Assembly (NCBI GenBank): GCA_030832085.1
Contig: JAURJU010000067.1
Span: 1-64,000, forward strand
DNA length: 64,000 nucleotides
Direction: 5' to 3'
Source: Chitinophagales bacterium
GTDB taxonomy: Bacteria > Bacteroidota > Bacteroidia > Chitinophagales > Chitinophagaceae
Part shown: positions 7,184 through 15,567 of the stretch, in pieces
Layout: every line of letters begins with the position of its first letter
How positions within the stretch are numbered: position 1 is the first letter of the stretch
Notes under the pieces: model-generated
The model's input: the letters and a program-made list of their open reading frames with translations, nothing else
What the model was told of the DNA's origin: nothing
Databases searched by the model: none
Translations under genes and position numbers: made by a program

Positions 7184-9340
7184 TTAGTTTGAAGCATTGG
7201 ATCCGCCATCTTCCTGTTTAAAGTCAGGCTTTGGAATCAACACTTTTCTGCTCAATTTGAATTTTCCAGTCTTGTGGTCTATACCGATCAACTTGACCCT
7301 TACTGCATCACCTTCTTTGAGGATGCCATCCAACGTTTCCAGGCGTTTCCAGCTTACTTCACTGATGTGAAGCAACCCTTGCTTGCCAGGCATGAATTCA
7401 ACAAAAGCACCGTAAGGCATCACTGACTTCACCTTGGAATCGTATTCATCACCCACCTCTGGCATGGCCACAATGCCCTTGATCCAGGATACAGCCCTGT
7501 CAAGCCCTTCTTTGGCTGGGCTGAATACGCTTACTTCACCCTGGTTGCCTACTTCCTCTATATTGATTGTAGTACCTGTTTCACGCTGAATTTCCTGGAT
7601 GATTTTTCCTTGCGGTCCGATTACAGCACCAATGAATTCCTTGTCGATAAACAGCTTCTGCATTCTCGGAGCATGCGGCTTCACTTCAGGACGGTAAGCG
7701 GGCATGCAATCATACATTTGGTCAAGGATGTGCAAACGACCATGCCTTGCCTGTTCGAGTGCGGCCATCATGGTCTCCATGCTCAAACCATCAATTTTGA
7801 TGTCCATTTGAATTCCACAAATACCATCGCGGGTTCCTGTTACTTTGAAATCCATGTCTCCCAAGTGATCTTCATCACCAAGGATATCAGTAAGAATGGC
7901 ATATTTTCCGTCTGAAGCCCTGGTAATCAATCCCATCGCAACACCACTTACGTGTTTTGGAATGGGAACACCAGCGTCCATGAGTGCCAGAGAACCAGCA
8001 CAAACCGTTGCCATGGAAGAGGATCCGTTTGATTCAAGGATATCAGATACAACACGAACAGTGTATGCATAATCATTGCCCGGCATCATTTGCTTGAGAG
8101 AGCGAAGGGCCAGGTTACCATGACCCACTTCTCTCCTTCCAGGACCTCTCATTGGCTTCACTTCTCCGGTTGAAAAAGGAGGAAAATTATAATGAAGTAT
8201 GAACTTCGTATAATCTGATTTTGCAGCACTTTCCACCAACAATTCATCCAATGGTGTACCAAAAGTAATGGTGGTCAGGGATTGTGTTTCCCCACGGGTA
8301 AACAAAGCTGAGCCGTGTGGTGTAGGCAATACGTCAATTTCCATGTTCAACGGACGCACCTGATCGAGTGAGCGACCATCAAGCCTGATCCTATCGTCCA
8401 GGATCATGTTGCGAACAACATCCCACTTGAGATCCTCGTAATATTTCTTGGCAAGCTTAACATGTTCGGAAGTTGCTTCTTCACCGAGCATGGCAACGAC
8501 TTCTTTTTTCAGCTCATCGTAAGCCTTGCTGCGATCGTATTTGCTGCTGCCCGCCTTGGAAATGGCATACACCCTTTCTGTGGCAAAATCGTTTACTTTT
8601 TGTTGTATTTCGTCGTTGGTAACGGGTTTTGTATAATCACGCTTGCCCTCAACACCAACTTTCTGCCTGAGTTCTTCTTGTGCATTGATCTGAACACGTA
8701 TGGCATCATGTGCGATCTCAAGCGCCTTGACGACATCAGCCTCAAGACATTCCTTGGATTCACCTTCCACCATCATCAGGTTTTTGGCAGTTGCACCAAT
8801 CATGAAATCCATGTCGGCAGAAGCCAGCTCCGTCCTGCTAGGGTTGACAATGAAATTGCCGTTTATTCTTGCAACACGGACCTCAGAAATAACTTCCTTG
8901 ATGGGAATATTGGAAACAGCGAGTGCAGCAGATGCAGCAAGGCATGCCAAAGCGTCTGGCATGATTTCTGGGTCAGATGAAATTAGGCTCACCAAAACCT
9001 GAACATCGCAGAGGTAATCTTCAGGGAAAAGCGGACGCAGTGCCCTATCTATCAAACGGCTGATCAGGATTTCAGAATCTGTAATACGGCCTTCGCGTTT
9101 GAAAAAAGATCCAGGAATTCTACCTGCAGAAGCAAATTTTTCTTGGTAATCCACTGAAAGGGGGAAGAAATCTTGTCCTTCGCGGGGTTCCTTGTTGGCA
9201 CATACTGTTGCCAATAAGATGCAATTTCCTTGCCTTACAGTAACTGATCCATCGGCCTGACGGGCAAGCCTTCCGGTCTCTATTGTAACAATTCGACCGT
9301 TACCAAGGTCGAAGCTTGATTGAAATGGTTGTTGTAGCAT
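7184..9340 (-). CDS. pnp: Polyribonucleotide nucleotidyltransferase (PNPase)
   Basis: Phosphorolytic 3'-5' exoribonuclease of the RNA degradation machinery; it forms a trimer. The 718-residue protein has two RNase PH domains (about 10-230 and 315-545) flanking a helical domain. A KH domain follows (GAVIGPQGKIIQEIQRETG, about 565-620), then an S1 RNA-binding domain (VKSVMPYGAFVEFMPGKQG, about 630-700). I chose the ATG at 9340 (MLQQPF), which matches how homologues begin. The in-frame GTG at 9364 would start within the leader. It lies directly downstream of rpsO, as in many bacteria, with a stable hairpin in between. Confidence 0.97.
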   Translation of the reverse strand: MLQQPFQSSFDLGNGRIVTIETGRLARQADGSVTVRQGNCILLATVCANKEPREGQDFFPLSVDYQEKFASAGRIPGSFFKREGRITDSEILISRLIDRALRPLFPEDYLCDVQVLVSLISSDPEIMPDALACLAASAALAVSNIPIKEVISEVRVARINGNFIVNPSRTELASADMDFMIGATAKNLMMVEGESKECLEADVVKALEIAHDAIRVQINAQEELRQKVGVEGKRDYTKPVTNDEIQQKVNDFATERVYAISKAGSSKYDRSKAYDELKKEVVAMLGEEATSEHVKLAKKYYEDLKWDVVRNMILDDRIRLDGRSLDQVRPLNMEIDVLPTPHGSALFTRGETQSLTTITFGTPLDELLVESAAKSDYTKFILHYNFPPFSTGEVKPMRGPGRREVGHGNLALRSLKQMMPGNDYAYTVRVVSDILESNGSSSMATVCAGSLALMDAGVPIPKHVSGVAMGLITRASDGKYAILTDILGDEDHLGDMDFKVTGTRDGICGIQMDIKIDGLSMETMMAALEQARHGRLHILDQMYDCMPAYRPEVKPHAPRMQKLFIDKEFIGAVIGPQGKIIQEIQRETGTTINIEEVGNQGEVSVFSPAKEGLDRAVSWIKGIVAMPEVGDEYDSKVKSVMPYGAFVEFMPGKQGLLHISEVSWKRLETLDGILKEGDAVRVKLIGIDHKTGKFKLSRKVLIPKPDFKQEDGGSNASN

Positions 9341-9371
9341 GATATTTTTTTGGGATTGTACCAAAAAGCAA

Positions 9372-9398
9372 TATTCCCAACAGCATTTGTTGGGAATA
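9372..9398 (-). promoter_or_regulatory. rpsO-pnp intergenic hairpin (possible RNase processing or attenuation site)
   Basis: A perfect 11-bp inverted repeat (TATTCCCAACA / TGTTGGGAATA) with a 5-base loop lies in the 74-base gap between the rpsO stop and the pnp start. In Escherichia coli a double-stranded stem at this place is cut by RNase III and lets PNPase regulate its own mRNA. Whether this stem serves that role is inference. The bases after it (TTGCTTTTTGG) make it a weak terminator at best. Confidence 0.7.
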
Positions 9399-9414
9399 GT
9401 ACAATTCAGTTGTG

Positions 9415-9687
9415 TTATTTCCTTAACCCTAATTTCTCAAGGAGGGCACGGTAGCCAAGTAGATTGGTTCTGCTCAAGTAGATCAACAACCTTTTACGGC
9501 GACCAACTTTGGTCATCAGACCTCTGTTTGAAGAGAAATCTTTCTTGTTTTGCTTGAGGTGTTTTGAAATTTCGCTGATTTCTTCAGTAAGAACGGCAAT
9601 TTGACCTTCTATAGATCCGGTATTTTTTGTGTTGCCACCGAATTCAGCAATGATTGAAGACTTTTTTTCTTTTGTTACGCTTGACAT
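9415..9687 (-). CDS. rpsO: 30S ribosomal protein S15
   Basis: Small-subunit ribosomal protein that binds 16S rRNA early in assembly of the platform. At 90 residues it has the standard family length. It contains the conserved core NTGSIEGQIAVLTEEISEIS and the C-terminal LMTKVGRRKRLLIYLSRTN block. It starts with ATG at 9687, with a promoter-like sequence at 9735-9764. It is the first gene of a presumed rpsO-pnp transcript. Confidence 0.98.
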   Translation of the reverse strand: MSSVTKEKKSSIIAEFGGNTKNTGSIEGQIAVLTEEISEISKHLKQNKKDFSSNRGLMTKVGRRKRLLIYLSRTNLLGYRALLEKLGLRK

Positions 9688-9734
9688 CTCAGTTTATTTT
9701 AATTCATCTATAATTTTACCGGGAAAATTGGCTG

Positions 9735-9764
9735 CGAAGGTAATGATTTTTTTAATACAAACAA
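9735..9764 (-). promoter_or_regulatory. Probable promoter of rpsO-pnp
   Basis: Minus-strand -7 element TACCTTCG (one mismatch to TAnnTTTG) at 9735-9742 and a TTG at 9762-9764, 19 bases apart. That falls within the 17-23-base spacing of Bacteroidota promoters. The ATG of rpsO is about 48 bases downstream. Confidence 0.5.
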
Positions 9765-9796
9765 AGATTTGAAACAATTGGCGATAGACAGAAAAA

Positions 9797-10312
9797 TCAC
9801 TCCATGTATTTCATTTTCAATGCATAAAGAAAAATGAACAAGGCGCCAGACAGGCCAGACATCAGCGCAAGAGAAAAGCCAAGGATATTGTTTGAACCAA
9901 AAACGAGCAAGGGGGCAACCACAGCAATGATGCATCCCAGAAAGTAAAGGTGAAAACCCTTTTTCTTCAGCCGCAGCATCAGGAATGCTCCTATCAGGGT
10001 GAGCAGATTGGAGACCAAAGAAAAAAAACTGTTGTCACGCATGTTGGAACTGGTATTGGCAAAAGAGATATCTTCCAGAAGTCCGTCTATTTTCTGTTGC
10101 CCGGCTGGGTCGGATTTTGTTGCATCCTGAAGCACAGCTTCCCAACTTTCCAGGCTTTGGGTCATGGCCTTGGAAACGCTATCTGGATCAGAGAGACCTG
10201 AGAAAGCAGAAAAAATCATGTAGGTACTGGCAAAAATGGTGAGGTAGCATAAAATGGTCAAAAACTTGGGCCTGAGGGGTAAAATAACCGGGTTTTGGTC
10301 TGAATCATCCAT
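9797..10312 (-). CDS. Small four-helix membrane protein, unknown function
   Basis: I do not recognise a named family. The 171-residue protein has four predicted membrane helices: about 17-38, 98-117, 122-142 and 145-168. A soluble loop of about 55 residues between helices 1 and 2 is rich in Asp, Ser and Ala. There is no signal peptide; the N-terminus is acidic (MDDSDQNP). I chose the ATG at 10312 over an in-frame TTG at 10378, because a perfect -7 element at 10329-10336 lies just upstream of this ATG. It is transcribed away from the glycosyltransferase gene. It could be a small inner-membrane protein with a periplasmic loop. Confidence 0.75.
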   Translation of the reverse strand: MDDSDQNPVILPLRPKFLTILCYLTIFASTYMIFSAFSGLSDPDSVSKAMTQSLESWEAVLQDATKSDPAGQQKIDGLLEDISFANTSSNMRDNSFFSLVSNLLTLIGAFLMLRLKKKGFHLYFLGCIIAVVAPLLVFGSNNILGFSLALMSGLSGALFIFLYALKMKYME

Positions 10313-10328
10313 TTTATTAAAATTTAAA

Positions 10329-10336
10329 CAAAGGTA
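10329..10336 (-). promoter_or_regulatory. Bacteroidota -7 promoter element for the four-helix membrane protein
   Basis: Minus-strand TACCTTTG, a perfect TAnnTTTG match, 16 bases before the ATG at 10312. Its position also argues that the longer TTG-started frame is not used. Confidence 0.5.
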
Positions 10337-10377
10337 ACAAGAACAATTGACCCCTTGAATGTATTTTGTATAGTACA

Positions 10378-11493
10378 ATGGATAAGTATTTGCATGTTGT
10401 TGCTCCAGATCTACCCAGACCCTCCGATTCAGGGCTGCTGAAAGACCTTTTTTATCTTATCAGGGGCCTTCACAACAAGGGGGTACATGTTTTGCTGCAT
10501 TGTTTTGGAGAAGTAAATGAGCAGGATCTGCTACCCTTTTGCAAGGAAGTTCATTCCTATCCCAAAAAATCTGGCCATGAAGGATTCTCGTTGAAAATTC
10601 CTTTTGCGGTGGCCTCGAGATCATCAGAAAAGCTCAACATCAGGTTGATGAATGATCATCATCCTGTACTTTTTGTGGGTTTCCAAACTGTTTTTCCTTT
10701 GTTGGATGAAACCACCATGGAAAAAAGGAACGTTGTGGTCAGGGTGCTCAGAAATGAACACAAATATTTCAATGACCTGGTTCATCTTCAAACTTGGGGA
10801 GCCCAAAAGCTTTTTTGCAAGGCAGAAGCATTTCGATTCAAAGGAATGATGAAAAGGCTGAGCAAGTCCAATATCCCGTTTGCAACTGCCATTGAATTGG
10901 AAACATTGCCCCACACACAGGTCCATGTCAAACATGCTTTTGTTGCTCCTTTCATGCCCATGCCTATCCAATTGCAAACGGAAGGAACGGGCAATTACTG
11001 TTTTTTTTACGGCAACCTGGGAGAAGTAGAAAACGAGTATGCAGCCCTATGGTTGCTGAACAATGTCTTTGCAAAACTTGAGCTGCCCTTTGTTATTGCA
11101 GGCGACCATCCATCAGAAAAACTTGAAAGGGCAGCCCACCTCCGGATGCATACCTGCCTTGTTGCCAATCCGGGAGAAAAGGAACTGCAAGACCTCATCA
11201 AAAAGGCACAGGTCAACATTCTTCCCAGTTTTGTATCAGGTGGACCATCGAATAACATTCTTCAGGCACTGGCCTTGGGAAGACATGTGGTCACCAATAC
11301 CATGGGTTCTAAGGAGTCTGAAATTCAAGCATACTGCCATATTGCGGAGCATCCTGCAGAATTCATCAAAACAATTTCAGCATTGTTCAACAAAGCCATG
11401 GATTCGACCGAACATGAGAAAAGAGCATCCCTGTTGAACAGGAACTTCAACAATGAAAAGGGTATTCAAGAATTACTCAGGATGCTATACTAG
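10378..11493 (+). CDS. Glycosyltransferase, divergent GT4/GT-B type
   Basis: A 371-residue soluble protein with the two-lobe layout of GT-B glycosyltransferases. An N-terminal acceptor lobe opens with VVAPDLPRPSDSG, and a C-terminal nucleotide-sugar lobe starts around YCFFYGNLGEVENE. The segment ANPGEKELQDLIKKAQVNIL followed by GPSNNILQALALGRHVV matches the GT4 pattern in which a conserved glutamate binds the sugar nucleotide, though here that position reads Asn-Asn-Ile. Donor and acceptor cannot be told. I chose the ATG at 10378 (MDKYLH); a start at 10366 would add four residues. The 3' end overlaps ftsE (opposite strand) by 17 bases. Confidence 0.82.
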   Translation: MDKYLHVVAPDLPRPSDSGLLKDLFYLIRGLHNKGVHVLLHCFGEVNEQDLLPFCKEVHSYPKKSGHEGFSLKIPFAVASRSSEKLNIRLMNDHHPVLFVGFQTVFPLLDETTMEKRNVVVRVLRNEHKYFNDLVHLQTWGAQKLFCKAEAFRFKGMMKRLSKSNIPFATAIELETLPHTQVHVKHAFVAPFMPMPIQLQTEGTGNYCFFYGNLGEVENEYAALWLLNNVFAKLELPFVIAGDHPSEKLERAAHLRMHTCLVANPGEKELQDLIKKAQVNILPSFVSGGPSNNILQALALGRHVVTNTMGSKESEIQAYCHIAEHPAEFIKTISALFNKAMDSTEHEKRASLLNRNFNNEKGIQELLRMLY

Positions 11494-12163
11494 CATTGTC
11501 GATCACTTTACCTCCCTCGGTACGGATCATTCTTGCTGGATATTTATTGATGACAATGTAATCGTGCGTTGCCATCACAATGGCTGTACCAAAGTCTTTG
11601 CTGATTTGGAACAAAAGGTTCATGATTTCTTCGGTAGTCTCAGGATCAAGGTTACCAGTGGGCTCGTCTGCCAAAATAAGCTTGGGTGAGTTGAGCAAAG
11701 CTCTGGCGATGTCAATCCGTTGCTGCTCGCCACCGGACAATTCAAAAGGATATTTGAAACCTTTTGTTTTCAATCCCACCTTGCCCAGAACTTCTTCAAT
11801 CTTGTCTTCAATCAGCATTTCATCTTTCCAGCCTGTGGCATTCAACACGAACTTTAGGTTGTCGTGGACGTTCCTGTCGGTCAGCAATTGAAAATCCTGG
11901 AAAACAATGCCGATGTTTCTTCTTAGAAAGGGAACGGTTTTCCAGGTAAGGTCTTTCAGGTCAAATCCGGCAACATTGGCGGTTCCACTTTTCAGGGGAA
12001 GTTCTCCATACAGTGTTTTGAGAAGGCTGGATTTACCTGTGCCTGTTTTTCCTACTAGATAAACAAATTCACTTCTTGAGACAACTATGTTTACGTCACT
12101 GAGAATCAACGATTCACCTTGGTAGATATTTGCATTTTTGATGGACAGAACTGCTTCGCTCAT
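11477..12163 (-). CDS. ftsE: FtsE-like cell-division ABC transporter ATPase
   Basis: ATPase that in the FtsEX complex drives activation of septal peptidoglycan hydrolases at the inner membrane. The 228-residue protein is a compact ABC domain: Walker A GKTGTGKSS (about 38-46), Q-loop FQDFQLL, signature LSGGEQQR (about 142-149), Walker B LILADEP, and the H-loop ATHD. FLRRNIGIVFQDFQLL is close to the FtsE consensus. The partner ftsX is not adjacent, as is common in this phylum. It starts 9 bases after the purM stop, so it is in the purM transcript. Its 3' end overlaps the convergent glycosyltransferase gene by 17 bases. Confidence 0.88.
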   Translation of the reverse strand: MSEAVLSIKNANIYQGESLILSDVNIVVSRSEFVYLVGKTGTGKSSLLKTLYGELPLKSGTANVAGFDLKDLTWKTVPFLRRNIGIVFQDFQLLTDRNVHDNLKFVLNATGWKDEMLIEDKIEEVLGKVGLKTKGFKYPFELSGGEQQRIDIARALLNSPKLILADEPTGNLDPETTEEIMNLLFQISKDFGTAIVMATHDYIVINKYPARMIRTEGGKVIDNASIAS

Positions 12164-12172
12164 GGTAGGCTT

Positions 12173-13348
12173 TTAAGCTTTAAAAGTATATTTTTCACCA
12201 CCCAGGTGAACATCCAAACATTTGTGGTCTGCGGCTTCAACCTTTCCAATGATTTTTGCATCGACTCCAAATCTTTGGGAAATGTCAATCATTTGCTGGG
12301 CATTCTTTTGATCGGTATAGATTTCCATTCTGCAGCCCATGTTGAAGACCTGTAGCATTTCCCGGTTGTCGGATCCGCTTGCCTGTTGGATGAGTTGAAA
12401 AACGGGAGGAACAGAAAAAAGGTTATCCTTGACCACCCGCATCGGGCCGGGCAAGTATTTGAGGCACTTTGTTTGACCACCTCCACTGCAATGAACCATG
12501 CCGTGTACGGCTTCAAAATCAGATTCAAGGATTTCCCGGATGATTGGCGCAAAGGTTCTTGTTGGACTCAATACCATTTTTCCTGCAGTCATTACAAATC
12601 CTTCGATTTCAACCGGGTCAGTCATGCGATGTTCACCAATGTAAACAACTTCATGTGGAAGATGGGGATCAAAAGACTCCGGGTACTGCCCTGCATAGGC
12701 TTTGGCAAACATGTCATGCCTGGCGCTGGTAAGTCCGTTGCTGCCAATGCCACTGTTGTATGCCGCTTCGTAATTCGCCTTACCTGCACTTGAAAGTCCG
12801 ACAATCACATCACCAACTGCAATCCTTTCGTTGGTCACCAAACGGTTTTTAGGCCAACGGGCCGTCATGGTGCCATTGACGGCAACTGTTCTTACCACAT
12901 CTCCCACATCAGCGGTTTCTCCGCCAAGGTAATGGATTTTGACGCCCATTTTTTTAAGGTCCGCAAAAAGGGCACTCGTCCCGTCTATGATTTCCTTGAG
13001 GACTTCACCTGTGATCAGGTGCTTGTTCCTGTCAATGGTTGAATTGAAAACAATGTTGTTGTATACTCCTATGCAAAGCAAATCATCCAGGTTCATCACT
13101 ACAGCATCTTGCGCAATGCCACGCCAAACGGAGATGTCCCCGGTTTCTTTCCAGTACAGGTATGCAAGAATGCTTTTGGTACCTGCCCCGTCGGCATGCA
13201 TGATGTTTACATGGTCGTTATCTCCCCCTAGGTAATCAGGATAAATTTTGCAGAATGCATTTGCATACAAACCCTGGTCCAAATCCTGGATGGCGGCATG
13301 GACTTCTTCCTTTTGGGCTGAAACGCCTCTTTTTTGGTATAAACTCAT
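12173..13348 (-). CDS. purM: Phosphoribosylformylglycinamidine cyclo-ligase (AIR synthase)
   Basis: Cytosolic enzyme that closes the imidazole ring of AIR in de novo purine synthesis, using ATP. At 391 residues it is longer than the ~345-residue E. coli enzyme, as in other Bacteroidota. Supporting stretches are HADGAGTKSILAYLYWKETG, the conserved DAVVMNLDDLLCIG (about 82-95) and LGGETADVGDVVRT in the ATP-grasping region. It starts at 13348, with a well-formed promoter (TTG, 19-base spacer, TAAATTTG) at 13366-13395. It is followed after 9 bases by ftsE. Confidence 0.94.
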   Translation of the reverse strand: MSLYQKRGVSAQKEEVHAAIQDLDQGLYANAFCKIYPDYLGGDNDHVNIMHADGAGTKSILAYLYWKETGDISVWRGIAQDAVVMNLDDLLCIGVYNNIVFNSTIDRNKHLITGEVLKEIIDGTSALFADLKKMGVKIHYLGGETADVGDVVRTVAVNGTMTARWPKNRLVTNERIAVGDVIVGLSSAGKANYEAAYNSGIGSNGLTSARHDMFAKAYAGQYPESFDPHLPHEVVYIGEHRMTDPVEIEGFVMTAGKMVLSPTRTFAPIIREILESDFEAVHGMVHCSGGGQTKCLKYLPGPMRVVKDNLFSVPPVFQLIQQASGSDNREMLQVFNMGCRMEIYTDQKNAQQMIDISQRFGVDAKIIGKVEAADHKCLDVHLGGEKYTFKA

Positions 13349-13365
13349 GTATTGGGTGGTATTCG

Positions 13366-13395
13366 CAAATTTACTTTAGAACACTGAAATGACAA
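13366..13395 (-). promoter_or_regulatory. Promoter of purM-ftsE
   Basis: Minus strand: -33 TTG at 13393-13395, 19-base spacer, then a perfect -7 element TAAATTTG at 13366-13373, 17 bases before the purM ATG. This is one of the best-formed Bacteroidota promoters in the window. Confidence 0.7.
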
Positions 13396-13443
13396 TATTT
13401 AAATCCTTCTGAAACAAGAAGGTGTCAATTCTTTCAATTGAAT

Positions 13444-13451
13444 TAATTTTG
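13444..13451 (+). promoter_or_regulatory. Bacteroidota -7 promoter element for ribF, possibly leaderless
   Basis: TAATTTTG, a perfect TAnnTTTG match, ends only 8 bases before the ribF ATG at 13460. Transcription normally begins a few bases after this element, so the mRNA would have almost no leader. No TTG occurs at the preferred spacing. Confidence 0.5.
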
Positions 13452-13459
13452 CAAATCTT

Positions 13460-14413
13460 ATGCAAGTTCATTTTCAAACAGAAAATTTACCATTGTTTCG
13501 CAATGCTGTGCTGACCATTGGCACCTTTGACGGCGTTCATACAGGACATACTGCTATCCTGGATAAAGTGAAATCCGAAGCGCTGTCCTGCAATGGTGAG
13601 ACCGTTGTGATTACCTTTCATCCCCATCCAAGAAGGATTTTGAGCAACGCAGATGCCCCTGCACTGTTGACCAGCCTTGAGGAAAGAATTGATCGCTTCA
13701 ATGCAATTGGGATTGATCATCTTGTGATTGTTGCCTTTGACCCGGTTTTTTCGGCACTTTCTGCGAATGATTATATCCAGGAATTCATTGTGAACCTTTT
13801 TCACCCAAAGATTATTGTCATAGGCTATGACCATCGGTTTGGACAAGGCAGGACTGGAGATTATGCGTTGCTGAAACAAATGGGTACAACTTACGGGTAC
13901 TCGGTCTGTGAAATTCCAGAAAAGATGCTGGATGCATCAAGGGTCAGTTCGACCCATATCCGGCATGCATTGCTGGATGGTGACCTTGCTACTGCAAACA
14001 CCCTGCTCTCCTACCCATATCAGCTTCAGGGAGAAGTGATTGAAGGGGACAAACTGGGCAGAACACTTGGTTTTCCAACCGCAAACCTGGCCTTGCATGA
14101 CAGTGACAAACTTATCCCTGCATCAGGTGTGTATGCCGTAAAGGTAGAACTGAACCAAAACGGGTTGATCAGGCATGAAACAGGCATGATGAACATCGGC
14201 TACAGGCCCACTGTGAATGGAAGGGAGCGAAGAATTGAAGTGCACATCTTCAATTTTGACGAGGACATTTACCACCAAACGTTGAAGGTTTCGCTCATTG
14301 CCTATACGAGAAAGGAAATGAAATTTTCAGGACTTGAAGCGCTTAAGCAACAACTCAGCAAAGACAGGGACAGCATAGCAGCAATGTTGGAAAAGATCAA
14401 GACGGAAGAATAA
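13460..14413 (+). CDS. ribF: Bifunctional riboflavin kinase / FMN adenylyltransferase
   Basis: Makes FMN and then FAD from riboflavin and ATP in the cytosol. The 317-residue protein has the N-terminal nucleotidyltransferase domain with TIGTFDGVHTGH (about 21-32), a GYDHRFGQGRTGD loop, and SSTHIRHALLDGD. The C-terminal flavokinase domain carries GDKLGRTLGFPTANL (about 196-210). Length and domain order are standard. It starts 111 bases from the divergent purM gene and ends in a 17-base tail-to-tail overlap with holA. Confidence 0.96.
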   Translation: MQVHFQTENLPLFRNAVLTIGTFDGVHTGHTAILDKVKSEALSCNGETVVITFHPHPRRILSNADAPALLTSLEERIDRFNAIGIDHLVIVAFDPVFSALSANDYIQEFIVNLFHPKIIVIGYDHRFGQGRTGDYALLKQMGTTYGYSVCEIPEKMLDASRVSSTHIRHALLDGDLATANTLLSYPYQLQGEVIEGDKLGRTLGFPTANLALHDSDKLIPASGVYAVKVELNQNGLIRHETGMMNIGYRPTVNGRERRIEVHIFNFDEDIYHQTLKVSLIAYTRKEMKFSGLEALKQQLSKDRDSIAAMLEKIKTEE

Positions 14414-15401
14414 TCTTGGCTACCAGCTCCTTCATCAGGGAGGAATCCTCAGTGTCAATCTGCCCAATACCGATGCTTTTTAGGTTGTAATGGTTCAGCA
14501 AGACCAATGCCTTTTCGATGTCATTGAAACTGTACCGTTGCATGGCCTGAACGTATTGCTTCGCGAAAAAGGCTTTGATGCCCAAGGCTGCAGCAATGGC
14601 ATATTCATCCTTTGAACCACCCGCTGCTGCAATGTACAGCTTGCTGAAAAAAGCGTACAGGGTAGGAAGTGTTAACTGAATGGGGCCAGCTTTGGGATTC
14701 GATGCAAAATAATTGAGAATTTTCAGCGTGTTTGGAAGGTCTCGGTTTCCAAGCGCGGCTTGCAACTCAAAAACATTGAATTCTTTGCTGATCCCCACGT
14801 ATTGCTCAATGTGGTCCTCAGTTACCTGTTTTTTCCCTTTCAGGTTGACCGTCAGTTTTTCAATTTCATTCTCCATGCGCTGAAGATCATTGCCAATATG
14901 GTCAACCAACATGAAAAGTGCCTTGGGTTGAATCTCAAGCCCCTTTTCACGTACCATGTTCGAGGCCCACTCAGGCAATTCATTGTCGTACATTTTTTTT
15001 GTGGTGATGACAACGGCCTTTCCCTTGAGGCTTTTGGCCAGTTTCCCTCGTCCATCCAATTTTTTATCCTTGTGGGCAACGATAAAAATGGTGGACATCA
15101 GGGGATGATCGAGATAGGCTTCAAGCCGGTCAATATCTTTCATGTGCTGGGCTTCCTTCAGGATTACAACCTGTTTTTCGGCAAACATAGGGTAACGTCG
15201 ACAGGCGTTGAGGACATCCTCCACCTTGCTGTCGCGACCGTAAAAAATGGAAAGGTTGAATTCTGCTTCATGCGCTGGCAGGATTTCCTGTTCCGCAAAA
15301 GCTGTAAGCTTATCGATATAGTAAGACTCTTCGCCTTCCAACCAATAGACTGGGTGAAACGCTCCCCTTTTCCAATCTGATATGATTTGCTCGGTACTCA
15401 T
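14397..15401 (-). CDS. holA: DNA polymerase III subunit delta
   Basis: Clamp-loader subunit that opens the beta sliding clamp during replication. The 334-residue protein has the expected length. It begins with a divergent P-loop-like domain (VYWLEGEESYYIDKLTAF), followed by the region VVILKEAQHMKDIDRLEAYLDHP. A helical middle domain has LVDHIGNDLQRMENEIEKL and a C-terminal collar domain follows. It has no intact Walker A motif, as is normal for delta. Its stop overlaps the end of ribF by 17 bases. No perfect promoter element was seen upstream; CAATTTTG at about 15442-15449 (minus strand) has one mismatch. Confidence 0.92.
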   Translation of the reverse strand: MSTEQIISDWKRGAFHPVYWLEGEESYYIDKLTAFAEQEILPAHEAEFNLSIFYGRDSKVEDVLNACRRYPMFAEKQVVILKEAQHMKDIDRLEAYLDHPLMSTIFIVAHKDKKLDGRGKLAKSLKGKAVVITTKKMYDNELPEWASNMVREKGLEIQPKALFMLVDHIGNDLQRMENEIEKLTVNLKGKKQVTEDHIEQYVGISKEFNVFELQAALGNRDLPNTLKILNYFASNPKAGPIQLTLPTLYAFFSKLYIAAAGGSKDEYAIAAALGIKAFFAKQYVQAMQRYSFNDIEKALVLLNHYNLKSIGIGQIDTEDSSLMKELVAKIILPS

Positions 15402-15503
15402 TCAAATGGTGTTAAAAAATAATTCCTGCAATGAAAACTGACAAAATTGGTGCACAATGTTTTTTTTAACAGGTACATCAACTTTTGAAGCAAAGAAATT
15501 CTT

Positions 15504-15511
15504 TTTCTTTG
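15504..15511 (+). promoter_or_regulatory. Possible -7 element for the coiled-coil membrane protein gene
   Basis: TTTCTTTG has one mismatch to TAnnTTTG. A TTG at 15485-15487 lies 16 bases upstream. The element is 56 bases before the ATG. The call is weak. Confidence 0.3.
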
Positions 15512-15567
15512 TAGTGGATACGAATTTATCAAATAGCGATGAACTTTCACCATTAATCATTTGAACC

